Part shown: piece after piece, positions 39,040 to 46,804 of the stretch
Numbering within the stretch: the first letter of the stretch is position 1
Layout of the letters: each line of letters starts with the position of its first letter
Assembly: GCA_041391425.1 (NCBI GenBank)
Contig: JAWKNZ010000004.1
Location: 370,680-434,679, forward strand
Reading direction: 5' to 3'
DNA from: JAWKNZ01 sp041391425
GTDB taxonomy: Bacteria; Bdellovibrionota_B; Oligoflexia; Oligoflexales; JAWKNZ01
Length of the DNA stretch: 64,000 nt
Translations under genes and position numbers: made by a program
The notes under the pieces: generated by a model
Told to the model about the DNA's origin: nothing
Seen by the model: only the letters and a program-made list of their open reading frames with translations
Database searches by the model: none

Positions 39040-39852
39040 CTAAATTTTTCTCTGGCGAATTGCCTCATATAAGATAACGGCTCCGGCCACAGAAACATTA
39101 AGAGAGTCAGCTGTCCCTGCCATAGGAATAACAATTAATTTATCTGCACTTGTGCATAAAAAATCTGATAGTCCAAAAGCTTCGCTGCCAAGGAAAACCG
39201 CACAAGCACCAGTATAGTCAACATCTAAATAGGAAACTGATTCTTCTTTCAAGGCAGCTGCAAATGCCGATATATTATTCTCTCTAATAAAATCAATCAC
39301 ATCTTGAACATCGCGGCATTCCACAACTGGAACCGAAAACACAGAACCGACACTAGCTCGAATAACATTAGGATTATATAAATCTATCGAATTGCCAGTA
39401 ACAATAACTGCATCTATCCCCACTCCATCGGCAGATCTCAAAAGTGCTCCCAAATTGCCAGGTTTTTCAATGCCTTCGATGACCAGTAATAAAGGGTTTT
39501 TATCTATTTTAATATCGGATAAAGTGTATCTTTTTTCCTGAAAAACAGCTAAAACTCCATCAGATGAGTCACGAACAGCAATTTTTTCGAAGCAGGCCTT
39601 AGACACTTCAAAAACCTCTCCTTGACTAACCTCGCAAAATTCGGAAACAATTGCCTTAGCATCGGCTGATAAAAAATCAGAGCAAAAATAAAGCTCATCA
39701 AGGCGGTAGTCCCACTGCAATGCCCTACCGATCTCGCGTGCTCCCTCTATGGTAAACAAGCTCTTAGCATTTCGCTCTTTGCGAGCACGCAACTGGACTA
39801 CTGATTTAATCTTCTTATTTTGCACACTTTCAATATATTTTATTGATTTCAT
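39040..39852 (-). CDS. SpoU/TrmH-family RNA 2'-O-ribose methyltransferase
   Basis: The 270-residue protein has an N-terminal substrate-binding domain (SVQNKKIKSVVQLRARKERN, FTIEGAREI) and the SPOUT knot with IEGIEKPGNLGALLRSADG, AVFLGSEAFGLSD and VIPMAGTADSLNVSVAGAVILYE. The family methylates 23S rRNA or tRNA ribose; the target cannot be told. The frame is intact, in contrast to the related gene at 16,088. Confidence 0.88.
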   Translation of the reverse strand: MKSIKYIESVQNKKIKSVVQLRARKERNAKSLFTIEGAREIGRALQWDYRLDELYFCSDFLSADAKAIVSEFCEVSQGEVFEVSKACFEKIAVRDSSDGVLAVFQEKRYTLSDIKIDKNPLLLVIEGIEKPGNLGALLRSADGVGIDAVIVTGNSIDLYNPNVIRASVGSVFSVPVVECRDVQDVIDFIRENNISAFAAALKEESVSYLDVDYTGACAVFLGSEAFGLSDFLCTSADKLIVIPMAGTADSLNVSVAGAVILYEAIRQRKI

Positions 39853-39925
39853 AGCTAAACCTACGGTCTCAGATGAAATAAAACATCTTCAAAATAACTT
39901 TAGGCATCGACTGGAATAAATATAA

Positions 39926-40804
39926 TTATCTTTCAAAAACTGCACAGGCGCCACTAGGAAGCTTTCTTCCATTTTCTCCTGCTTCTGTAACCCACATTTC
40001 ATCTGCCGTTATCTTACCACGATACCCAGCAAGCCCATCAGACAACAAATTATGAAGAGTTATCGGCGTCATTCCAGGAGAGTGAGCACTAAGCTGTACG
40101 AAACTAACATCATCCGCTAAAACCTCTCGGATCTGCTGTAATAAAAGAACTAAGTGATCCTCTATTTTCCACAAGTTACCTTTTGGCCCTCTACCAAAAC
40201 TAGGCGGATCTAAAACAACAGCATCATAGCGCGACCCTCTTCTAATTTCACGAGCCAAAAATTTTTGCACATCATCGACAATCCAGCGTATCGATCCATC
40301 TAAATTTGAAGCTTGGGCATTTTCTCTTCCCCATCCCACACTGGTCTTAGAGGCATCGACATGCACAACGAAAGCACCCATTGAAGCCGCCAACAAACTT
40401 GCAATTCCTGTATATGCAAATAAGTTCAGAAGTTTAAAGCTATTGTCAGCCTCTGACCTAAAATTGGCTGAAGCATTCTTAGTTTGGATTTGCTTATTAA
40501 GCCTTTGCCAATGATGATGCTCTGGAAATATTCCAATATGACCAAAATCTGTAAGCCTAATTAAAGCTGTAATCGATTCAATTTGAATAGGCCAGTGTTC
40601 AGGCAAATTTTTACGCAAAATCTTCCAACGGCCGTCTCCTCCCTTACCACGAGTAAAAATCGCATCAATTTTTTTCCACTCAATTTCTGGAAGCCTTGGT
40701 TGCCAAACAGCCTGTAAAGAGGGGCGAATAAGACGAAAAGGGCCTACTTGCTCTAGTTTACGGAACCCACCTGAATCTAAAAGTTGGTATTGATCAATAT
40801 CCAC
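39926..40804 (-). CDS. Class I SAM-dependent RNA methyltransferase, RlmK/RlmI-like
   Basis: The 292-residue protein has a Rossmann fold with LLNLFAYTGIASLLAA (motif I), a second SAM motif HVDASKTSVGWGRENA, and DPPSFGRGPKG as catalytic motif. These match COG1092-type methyltransferases such as RlmK or RlmI, although the PUA domain of RlmI is lacking. With the RlmL-like protein at 34,101 it may supply, as separate polypeptides, the two activities fused in RlmKL; that is inference. Confidence 0.75.
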   Translation of the reverse strand: MDIDQYQLLDSGGFRKLEQVGPFRLIRPSLQAVWQPRLPEIEWKKIDAIFTRGKGGDGRWKILRKNLPEHWPIQIESITALIRLTDFGHIGIFPEHHHWQRLNKQIQTKNASANFRSEADNSFKLLNLFAYTGIASLLAASMGAFVVHVDASKTSVGWGRENAQASNLDGSIRWIVDDVQKFLAREIRRGSRYDAVVLDPPSFGRGPKGNLWKIEDHLVLLLQQIREVLADDVSFVQLSAHSPGMTPITLHNLLSDGLAGYRGKITADEMWVTEAGENGRKLPSGACAVFER

Positions 40805-41089
40805 TGAAGTGTAAATGCTCCATTATTTACTTTAAAGATAAATTAGTGCTACATTGTCGGTTAAGAAGCTTTCTAATGTATAAGATATCAAGGCCCAAAG
40901 AAAAAAAGTACCAGATTTATTAAGGGAATTTATCTTTTACAGCCCAATGAGATCGATACATCAGACAGCTTCTAATATGTTAATTCTAAGGCAAAGCCAA
41001 ATAGATATATTAACCTGTTGATATTTAAAGAAATATACTCTTATAAACTTTGGCTTTAAATGTAAATCAACACGAAATGAGCATGTAAA

Positions 41090-42044
41090 TGACTGTAAAA
41101 ACCACTTCATCAATCAAAAGCTCTTTAAAATTGAATTGCCAATAGTGCAAGGAGGAATGGTTTACTGTTCAGGCGGAAGGTTGGCAGGATCAGTATCTGA
41201 GGCTGGCGGGTTGGGACTTATCGGAGCAGGTTCAATGAATGAATCGATCCTACAGCTGCAAATTGATAAAGCTCAGAGAATCACAAAAAAACCTATAGGG
41301 ATAAATATTCCATTGCTATATAGCAAGGTTGAAAACCAAATCGAGATCGCCCTAAATGCCGGAATTAAAATTTTTTTTACTTCTGCCGGCAACCCCAAAA
41401 CATATACCTCCTTTCTAAAAAGAAACGGATGTACGGTTGTGCATGTGACCTCCACCCCTGAGCTGGCAAAAAAATGCGAGGCCGCTGGAGTCGATGCAAT
41501 CGTGGCTGAGGGGTTCGAAGCAGGTGGGCATCATGGTAGAGAGGAAATTACAACACTGGCTCTTATTCCACAAGTAGTACAAGCTGTAAAAATTCCAGTA
41601 ATTGCCGCAGGAGGAATAGCTAGTGGAGGAGGAATTGCAGCAGCACTTTCTCTAGGAGCAGCAGGTGTGCAAATGGGATCGAGATTCGCAGCCACTCAAG
41701 AATCAAGTGCCCACGATAATTTCAAGCGAGCAATCATAAATATGCATGCAAATGATACTATGCTGTGCATGAAAAAACTGGTACCAGTGCGCCTTTATAA
41801 AAATGAATTTTTCAACAAAATCCACACAGCAGAGTCCCGATGTGCCTCCAAAGACGAGCTAAGCGAAATTCTAGGTAAAGGGAAAGCTAGATCTGGTATG
41901 CTAGACGGCGATATAGAAAATGGCGAAATAGAAATAGGCCAAATATCAGGCTACATCGATGATATCCCAACTGTGGCAACCCTAATTCAACGCCTAAGAG
42001 AAGAGTACCAACAAGCAGTTGCCAAACTAGAAAAAACTCTATAA
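41090..42044 (+). CDS. Nitronate monooxygenase / FabK-like FMN oxidoreductase (likely 5' frameshift)
   Basis: This TIM-barrel flavoprotein has the family hallmarks PIVQGGMVYCSGGRLAGSVSEAGGLG, GFEAGGHHGRE with the catalytic His, and VIAAGGIASGGGIAAALSLGAAGVQMGSRF for FMN phosphate binding. It could be a nitronate monooxygenase or an enoyl-ACP reductase. The open frame begins only at a TTG at 41,136, inside the conserved start. One more A in the run at 41,096-41,100 would join it to ATG 41,090 as MTVKNHFINQKLFKIELP, the usual N-terminus. Confidence 0.8.
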
Positions 42045-42049
42045 AGCCA

Positions 42050-42655
42050 CTAGCGCTTGCCCTTTGGCTTTCTCTGCTTTGTTTGACCTTTTGTCGTGTC
42101 AGTCGAGGTATCTTTTGCCACTGCTTTTGTTGCGGATTTGTTCGGTCTGCCAGTCTTAGAGGAGCCAACCTTGGCACCAACATACACAAACTGATCTTCT
42201 TCCGTAATAGGATGGAAATAATCGCAACGGTCAATCAACTCCTGAGAGGTCGATTCTTCGATAGCAGCGATTTCAACGCGAACTCCTTCTCCCTGCAAGT
42301 GTTTCACTAATTCAATGTAATCAGAATCCCCTGACATTATGATAATCGTATCAACCTTAGATGCCAGCTGGGTTGCCTTTATGCTCAAAGGTATATCCGC
42401 CGACTTATGACAAGGGATAACAGATCCGTAATAATTGGTATGAAGCCTCTCTTCGAGTTTTGACGAGATTCTTCTTCCTTCTCGAAAATAGATCAAACGA
42501 TTCAATCCCCGAGAGTTTAAAAGTTTTGGAATCGTGGTATCAAAATTAAGCATAGCTCCTTCATTACCAATCAATTTAGATAAGCTGCGCTCAATATTAT
42601 TACCATCGACTAATATAGCGACAGATTGAGTCACCTTAATAGACGATTCTTGCAT
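42050..42655 (-). CDS. NYN-domain (LabA/DUF88-like) protein
   Basis: The protein of about 201 residues is an NYN domain, a PIN-like nuclease fold. It begins VAILVDGNNIERSL with acidic and Asn ligands and contains IIIMSGDSDYIELVKHLQGEG, the second acidic cluster. A C-terminal tail of about 45 residues is rich in Lys and Thr (TKQRKPKGKR) and may bind RNA. The start at 42,655 is preferred because a GGAAAGGA site precedes it. It converges on the nitronate monooxygenase-like gene with five bases between stops. Confidence 0.8.
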   Translation of the reverse strand: MQESSIKVTQSVAILVDGNNIERSLSKLIGNEGAMLNFDTTIPKLLNSRGLNRLIYFREGRRISSKLEERLHTNYYGSVIPCHKSADIPLSIKATQLASKVDTIIIMSGDSDYIELVKHLQGEGVRVEIAAIEESTSQELIDRCDYFHPITEEDQFVYVGAKVGSSKTGRPNKSATKAVAKDTSTDTTKGQTKQRKPKGKR

Positions 42656-42904
42656 TATTAAAATTCCTTTCCGTAAAAAGATCAAAAATTAAACATTTTT
42701 TGAAAAATTAACCTTCATGCAGTCGGCTAAAAAATGGGGAGGATCAAATTAAGAAGCTATCCTCTTTTGCATAATATTGCATAATGCACTTTATTCGAGC
42801 GATAGCGGGTGCTTTTTGGCCATAACGCAGTATAATAGGCCCCATCCCCTTTAATATATAGCCCTCAGTGGCGAAAGAGGCAACAAACAAAGGAAGAATA
42901 GTTC

Positions 42905-43666
42905 ATGAATAATCAACCTAAAAGAATCAAAAGAGGGTGGATGACCTTAAAGGTCAGTCAAATTGATAACGAAACCCACGATACAAAAACATTGCACTTT
43001 GTCGACGCCGAAGAAGGTGGGCGGCAATTTGACTATATACCAGGACAATACTTAACATTTCGCTTCGATGATATCTCCGACAAACCGGTAGTACGTTCAT
43101 ATACCATGTCCAGCTCGCCATGCCAAGAAAACTTCATATCGGTGACAGTCAAAGAAATTGAAGACGGTTTTATTAGCAAACATTTAGTACGCAATGTAAA
43201 AGTTGGAGACCTACTAAGAGCAAGAGGGCCTATCGGTAAATTTTGCTACCACCCCAAAGACGAAAAGCATCTCGTCATGTTTGCTGCAGGCAGTGGCGTC
43301 ACTCCTTTCCTTAGTGCTCTGCGTGAATACTCCCCTCATTTAGGCGAAGCAGGTTATCCGACAAAACTCAGCTTGTTAGTCGGCTACCGTAGCCGCAAAG
43401 ATTGGATATGCAAACAGCTATTACAAGAGTCTGCTCAATATAAAGGAGTCCAAATTGTCACAACGCTATCACAAGAAGATGCGACCGCCGAAGGTTTCTG
43501 GCACGGACGCATTGACACCCATAAAATAGATAAATTTATGGAAGGCAACTATCAAGAAACGACCTACATGACCTGTGGACCGGGAGCCCTCATGGAACTC
43601 ACAGCAACACACCTACGAAGTAAAGGTGTGCATGAAGAAAATATTAAATCGGAATCATTCGACTAA
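42905..43666 (+). CDS. Ferredoxin-NADP reductase-family oxidoreductase
   Basis: The 253-residue protein has an FAD-binding barrel with RSYTMSSSP and a NAD(P)-binding domain with FAAGSGVTPFLSALREY and TCGPGALME. It lacks both an N-terminal globin and a C-terminal 2Fe-2S domain, so it is a stand-alone reductase module like those of Hmp or Rieske oxygenase systems. No partner oxygenase is adjacent. It converges on the TVP38 gene. Confidence 0.82.
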   Translation: MNNQPKRIKRGWMTLKVSQIDNETHDTKTLHFVDAEEGGRQFDYIPGQYLTFRFDDISDKPVVRSYTMSSSPCQENFISVTVKEIEDGFISKHLVRNVKVGDLLRARGPIGKFCYHPKDEKHLVMFAAGSGVTPFLSALREYSPHLGEAGYPTKLSLLVGYRSRKDWICKQLLQESAQYKGVQIVTTLSQEDATAEGFWHGRIDTHKIDKFMEGNYQETTYMTCGPGALMELTATHLRSKGVHEENIKSESFD

Positions 43667-43702
43667 AGACAGCTCAGAAAAGTATCCATGACTCAAAAAA
43701 GA

Positions 43703-44484
43703 CTATTGCCGCAACCACTCCATCAATGCCTTGCGTTTCCAAAAAGCCAATAAAAGAAGGGCAAGGCTCAGCCAGATAACAAGATGCAACATCATCCAAT
43801 TTTTTTCAAAAATAGCGCTAGCTCCAAAGGTCAAAAGGATAGTTCCCGGCAAACGCCCTATTTGGCTTAAGAAAAAAAACTTCCAAAACCCGATCCGTGA
43901 AAGTGAAAAAAGGTAGGTGAGAGCGTCCTTAGGAAAACCGGGAATAAAAAAAACGATAAGGACAATAGTTCCTTGCTTCTTTTCTCCAACAAATGAAAAG
44001 CGCTGCATCTGTTTTTCCGTGACCATCATACGAATCAGTGGCAAGCCAACAAATCGCCCCAGAATAAAAGCAATTGCAGACCCGAGGCTTAGACCAATGG
44101 TCGCATACAACGTTCCCAGCAAACCACCAAATAAAAAGCCTGCAATTGAACCTGTAAGCTCCCCGGAAAAGGAGCAACAATAACCTGCAAAGCCTGTAAA
44201 AGAATATAAACAATCTCTGCATAGCTGCCATAGGAATTGACAAACTTAAGCAATGATTCACGGCTTGAAAAAATATGTGCAACTTTTACAAGCTGTTGCA
44301 TAATGAGATCGAAATCGAAAAAATACCGGGCGATGAAAACAGCACTTAAAACCACTATTAAGAAAACCGCCACATATACAAACTTTTTGTGGTTGTTAAA
44401 AAGCCTTTTAATCACGCTGCAGATCCATAGCAAATTCCGAAAAAACGAATTTATTAAGGGGAGAAACCTAGATAGCACTTCCAT
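43703..44484 (-). CDS. TVP38/TMEM64-family membrane protein (one apparent frameshift)
   Basis: The repaired protein of about 260 residues has several membrane helices (FVYVAVFLIVVLSAVFIARYF, GTLYATIGLSLGSAIAFILG) and the SNARE-associated/DedA-like core with IVLIVFFIPGFPKDALTYLFSLS. Adding one G to the GGGG run (plus-strand CCCC at 44,161-44,164) restores APFPGELTGSIAGFLFGG. The likely ATG at 44,484 gives MEVLSRFLPLINSFFRN, of which SRFLPLIN is encoded by a copy of the 22-bp repeat end. The family is linked to lipid scrambling. Confidence 0.75.
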
Positions 44485-44581
44485 CGCTTCGCTATTTGCA
44501 TCCTTAAGAATACACTTTGCTCCACACTTTGGCACTTGTTCGCAGGGCACTCCCTACATAGATAGCAGACTTAAAAATAAA

Positions 44582-44686
44582 AGCAAAACCTATCAAACAA
44601 GGTTTACCTAAAAAACATCAAAAATGATATACTTATCATCTTAAAGAACATTTTTTAGGCGTAACGTAGTATTGATAGGTTTTGCT
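44582..44686. repeat. Palindromic MITE-like element, copy 1
   Basis: The arms AGCAAAACCTATCAA (44,582) and TTGATAGGTTTTGCT (to 44,686) are perfect inverted repeats. Inside are CCTAAAAAACAT and its partner ATTTTTTAGG, then a central GATATACTTATC hairpin. The element shares GGCGTAACG-AGTAT next to its right arm with copy 2. A further half-end related to the family lies at about 44,453-44,476 inside the TVP38 gene. Confidence 0.8.
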
Positions 44687-44697
44687 CTCGGTAATGC

Positions 44698-45612
44698 TTA
44701 CTTATATAAAACGTACTTGGTTGCAACCTTAAATTCAAACTTCGAATGCTTGCAGTCAATCTTCGTATCGTTATCTCCTGTGGTTATAAACGAAAATTTA
44801 AATTTGTTTAAATCCACTGAAGTTGGAGCACTACCGTCACCTTGGTTAGCTCCAGAAGCCACCGCTATTTTTTGGATAATCTTATCATCAAATTCTACCT
44901 TCATAACCCCTTTAGTCTCTGTTTTAGGGATTTCACAACGACCAAGACCCTCAGCCTTACCAATGCAATAAGGATCAGGAGTTTGTGAATAAGTAGTACC
45001 TACAAGTTTTTTCCAATCATAAATTAAAAAACCATCTTTTGTAGTTTCAAAGTACTTCGCATTAGACTGACTAGCGGCAAGAATATAATCATTAAAAGTA
45101 AGGAAAATCTCATCATCATAATACATATACTGACCTTGATCAGTGCCATCTGCCAACGAATCCATACTCATACTACACAAGACAGCCCCTTCAGGCATCG
45201 ACAAGGCCTGATCCTGGCGGTAGCGCGCCGTCACAACAGCTTGCTTAATATCGAGATTGCCATTTTGGTTCCAATCACAAGATTTCTCCGGCTCAGAAAA
45301 GGTAATCGTCTGAGTGTATGTCTTCACCTCAGTTCCCAAACATTTTTTAGCGAGGCTTTCTTCTGTTACCGGTTCAGGTTCCCCAACCACTTCTTTTTCT
45401 ATAACTTCAGGATCTTTTTTCACAGGTTCACTAACCTTGACGGTACTATCCTCAGTATTTCCCTGTGGTGCTGTATCCTCATTCTTTTGCTCTTCTGTCT
45501 TTGAAGCTGTCTTTCTAGCATCGATTTGTCCGGCAAACTCCGCATTTTGCCCACAAGCAGTTACCCATACCAGTGCAAATAGTTGCAAGATTAGCCATTC
45601 GTACTTACTCAT
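44698..45612 (-). CDS. Lipoprotein of unknown function
   Basis: The 304-residue protein starts MSKYEWLILQLFALVWVTAC, a lipoprotein signal with its lipobox at VTAC. A Glu/Lys/Pro-rich linker follows (residues about 30-90), then a strand-rich domain with spaced cysteines (KKCLGTEV, KSCDWNQNGNLD, LCSMSM, YCIGKAEGLGRCE, KIDCKHSK). No family was recognised. The ATG at 45,612 is chosen over one further upstream because it directly precedes the signal. The gene end abuts repeat copy 1. Confidence 0.7.
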   Translation of the reverse strand: MSKYEWLILQLFALVWVTACGQNAEFAGQIDARKTASKTEEQKNEDTAPQGNTEDSTVKVSEPVKKDPEVIEKEVVGEPEPVTEESLAKKCLGTEVKTYTQTITFSEPEKSCDWNQNGNLDIKQAVVTARYRQDQALSMPEGAVLCSMSMDSLADGTDQGQYMYYDDEIFLTFNDYILAASQSNAKYFETTKDGFLIYDWKKLVGTTYSQTPDPYCIGKAEGLGRCEIPKTETKGVMKVEFDDKIIQKIAVASGANQGDGSAPTSVDLNKFKFSFITTGDNDTKIDCKHSKFEFKVATKYVLYK

Positions 45613-46119
45613 AAGGGTTATCTCCACACAATCTTCAAAAATTTGGCCATTTACATTACTGCGTTTGTCCGCAAGCAATGTATATAAGACAGACATAAAA
45701 TAATGACGACCAACATGCCTACAATATGATTTATCGGATAACAGCAACGTATACTTGAGAAAATATATCCATATTTGGAGACAGTTCCTATTAAGATGAA
45801 TAATAATTAGTCATTTATGCCGGTTGATAGAATTTTATTTAAAAATCAAATGGTTGCTAAGGAGCAAAACGATATAATATAAGACCTTACTGATTTCTAT
45901 CGTGGTAAATACCTAGATTTATTTTAATTTATTTGATTTGGGAGATTACTGCAAGACTGCCTAAAATATTTACAGATCTAAATGTGCGTAAAACAAGAGC
46001 AAGAATGAATCTGTATCATTTTTCTTCAATTTGTAAACATTTTAGGACAAGTCATCCTTAACTCATTTGGAGGGTATTACAGTCATTTTGACTAAAATTA
46101 TTAAGTTTTTTTTGACTAC
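45613..46119. other. Intergenic region, about 500 bases
   Basis: No coding sequence, RNA gene or repeat was recognised. The region is A/T-rich and separates the divergent lipoprotein gene from the promoter of the hexapeptide-repeat gene. Confidence 0.4.
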
Positions 46120-46148
46120 TTGAATTGGTATAGCTTATGCTTTATACA
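46120..46148 (+). promoter_or_regulatory. Sigma-70-type promoter of the hexapeptide-repeat gene
   Basis: TTGAAT (46,120-46,125) and TATACA (46,143-46,148) are exactly 17 bases apart. Transcription would start near 46,155, leaving a leader of about 155 bases before the ATG at 46,312. Confidence 0.6.
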
Positions 46149-46160
46149 ATGATGTAGAAC

Positions 46161-46186
46161 GAGCCGGGAGCGGCAACTCCCGACTC
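46161..46186 (+). other. Hairpin in the leader of the hexapeptide-repeat gene
   Basis: CGGGAG and CTCCCG pair around CGGCAA, extended by GAG/CTC across one mismatch. It lies just after the expected transcription start and is not followed by a T-run, so it is probably a stabilising or regulatory leader structure rather than a terminator. No known riboswitch class was matched. Confidence 0.5.
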
Positions 46187-46311
46187 AAAGAACCAAGCTC
46201 ACTTAGAGTAATGACTCCATAAGCATGATCCATCGCAACTTTCATGTCGGAATATTCCTCTAACAGCTTGATGAGTTTATAACTTGAACCTGCTTTTAGA
46301 GGAATAACAAA

Positions 46312-46707
46312 ATGAAATCTCTTTACATTTTGACTTTCATCAGCACTTTGGCCTTTGGAATCTATGGGACGGCTTCTTCATTACGTAGTAGTGAGCAGAC
46401 TTTGGCATTTGATGATTATCAGGATGCTATGTTTAAGGGTGGGTCGTTAAGTAATAAAGAAGATGCATTAGACAAAGAAGATGCATTAGACAAAGAAGAT
46501 GCATTAGACAAAGAAGATGCATTAGACAAAGAAGATGCATTAGACAAAGAAGATGCATTAGACAAAGAAGATGCATTAGACAAAGAAGATGCATTAGACA
46601 AAGAAGATGCATTAGACAAAGAAGATGCATTAGACAAAGAAGATGCATTAGACAAAGAAGATGCATTAGACAAAGAAGATGCATTAAATAAAATCGATAT
46701 TTTGTAG
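46312..46707 (+). CDS. Small exported protein made of 13 KEDAL[D/N] hexapeptide repeats
   Basis: The 131-residue protein opens with a signal peptide (MKSLYILTFISTLAFGIYGT) and a short lead (SEQTLAFDDYQDAMFKGG). Residues 49-126 are thirteen copies of the hexapeptide KEDALD, the last ending in Asn, followed by KIDIL. The repeat part is strongly acidic (net about -2 per unit) and probably helical. An AGAGGA site lies eight bases before the ATG. The segment YQDAMFK resembles a diverged unit. A promoter upstream and a strong terminator downstream make it a single-gene unit. No family was recognised. Confidence 0.75.
   Translation: MKSLYILTFISTLAFGIYGTASSLRSSEQTLAFDDYQDAMFKGGSLSNKEDALDKEDALDKEDALDKEDALDKEDALDKEDALDKEDALDKEDALDKEDALDKEDALDKEDALDKEDALDKEDALNKIDIL
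46456..46689 (+). repeat. Perfect 18-bp tandem repeat, 13 copies
   Basis: The unit AAAGAAGATGCATTAGAC occurs 13 times head to tail with no base change until the final codon. Each unit encodes one hexapeptide, so copy-number change leaves the frame intact. Identity at the base level points to recent expansion or ongoing slippage. Confidence 0.95.
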
Positions 46708-46733
46708 AAATTACAAAATTAAAAGTAAGTAAG

Positions 46734-46768
46734 AAAAAATGCCGTAGCTTTTTGCTACGGCATTTTTT
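46734..46768 (+). terminator. Rho-independent terminator
   Basis: GCCGTAGC and GCTACGGC form a perfect 8-bp stem around TTTTT, flanked by A-run and T-run that extend pairing. It follows the repeat gene by about 27 bases and is a textbook intrinsic terminator. Confidence 0.93.
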
Positions 46769-46804
46769 CTTTAGCGATAACAATATCATGCCGATCTCCT
46801 AAAA

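Noticed and set aside
46456..46689. CRISPR array
   Set aside because: The 18-bp units are contiguous with no spacers, in frame within a signal-peptide protein, and no cas gene is present.
46419..46789. Open frames on the minus strand opposite the tandem repeat (SNASSL and LMHLLC repeats)
   Set aside because: They arise only because an 18-bp unit without stops repeats on both strands; they lack a signal, ribosome site and sensible composition.
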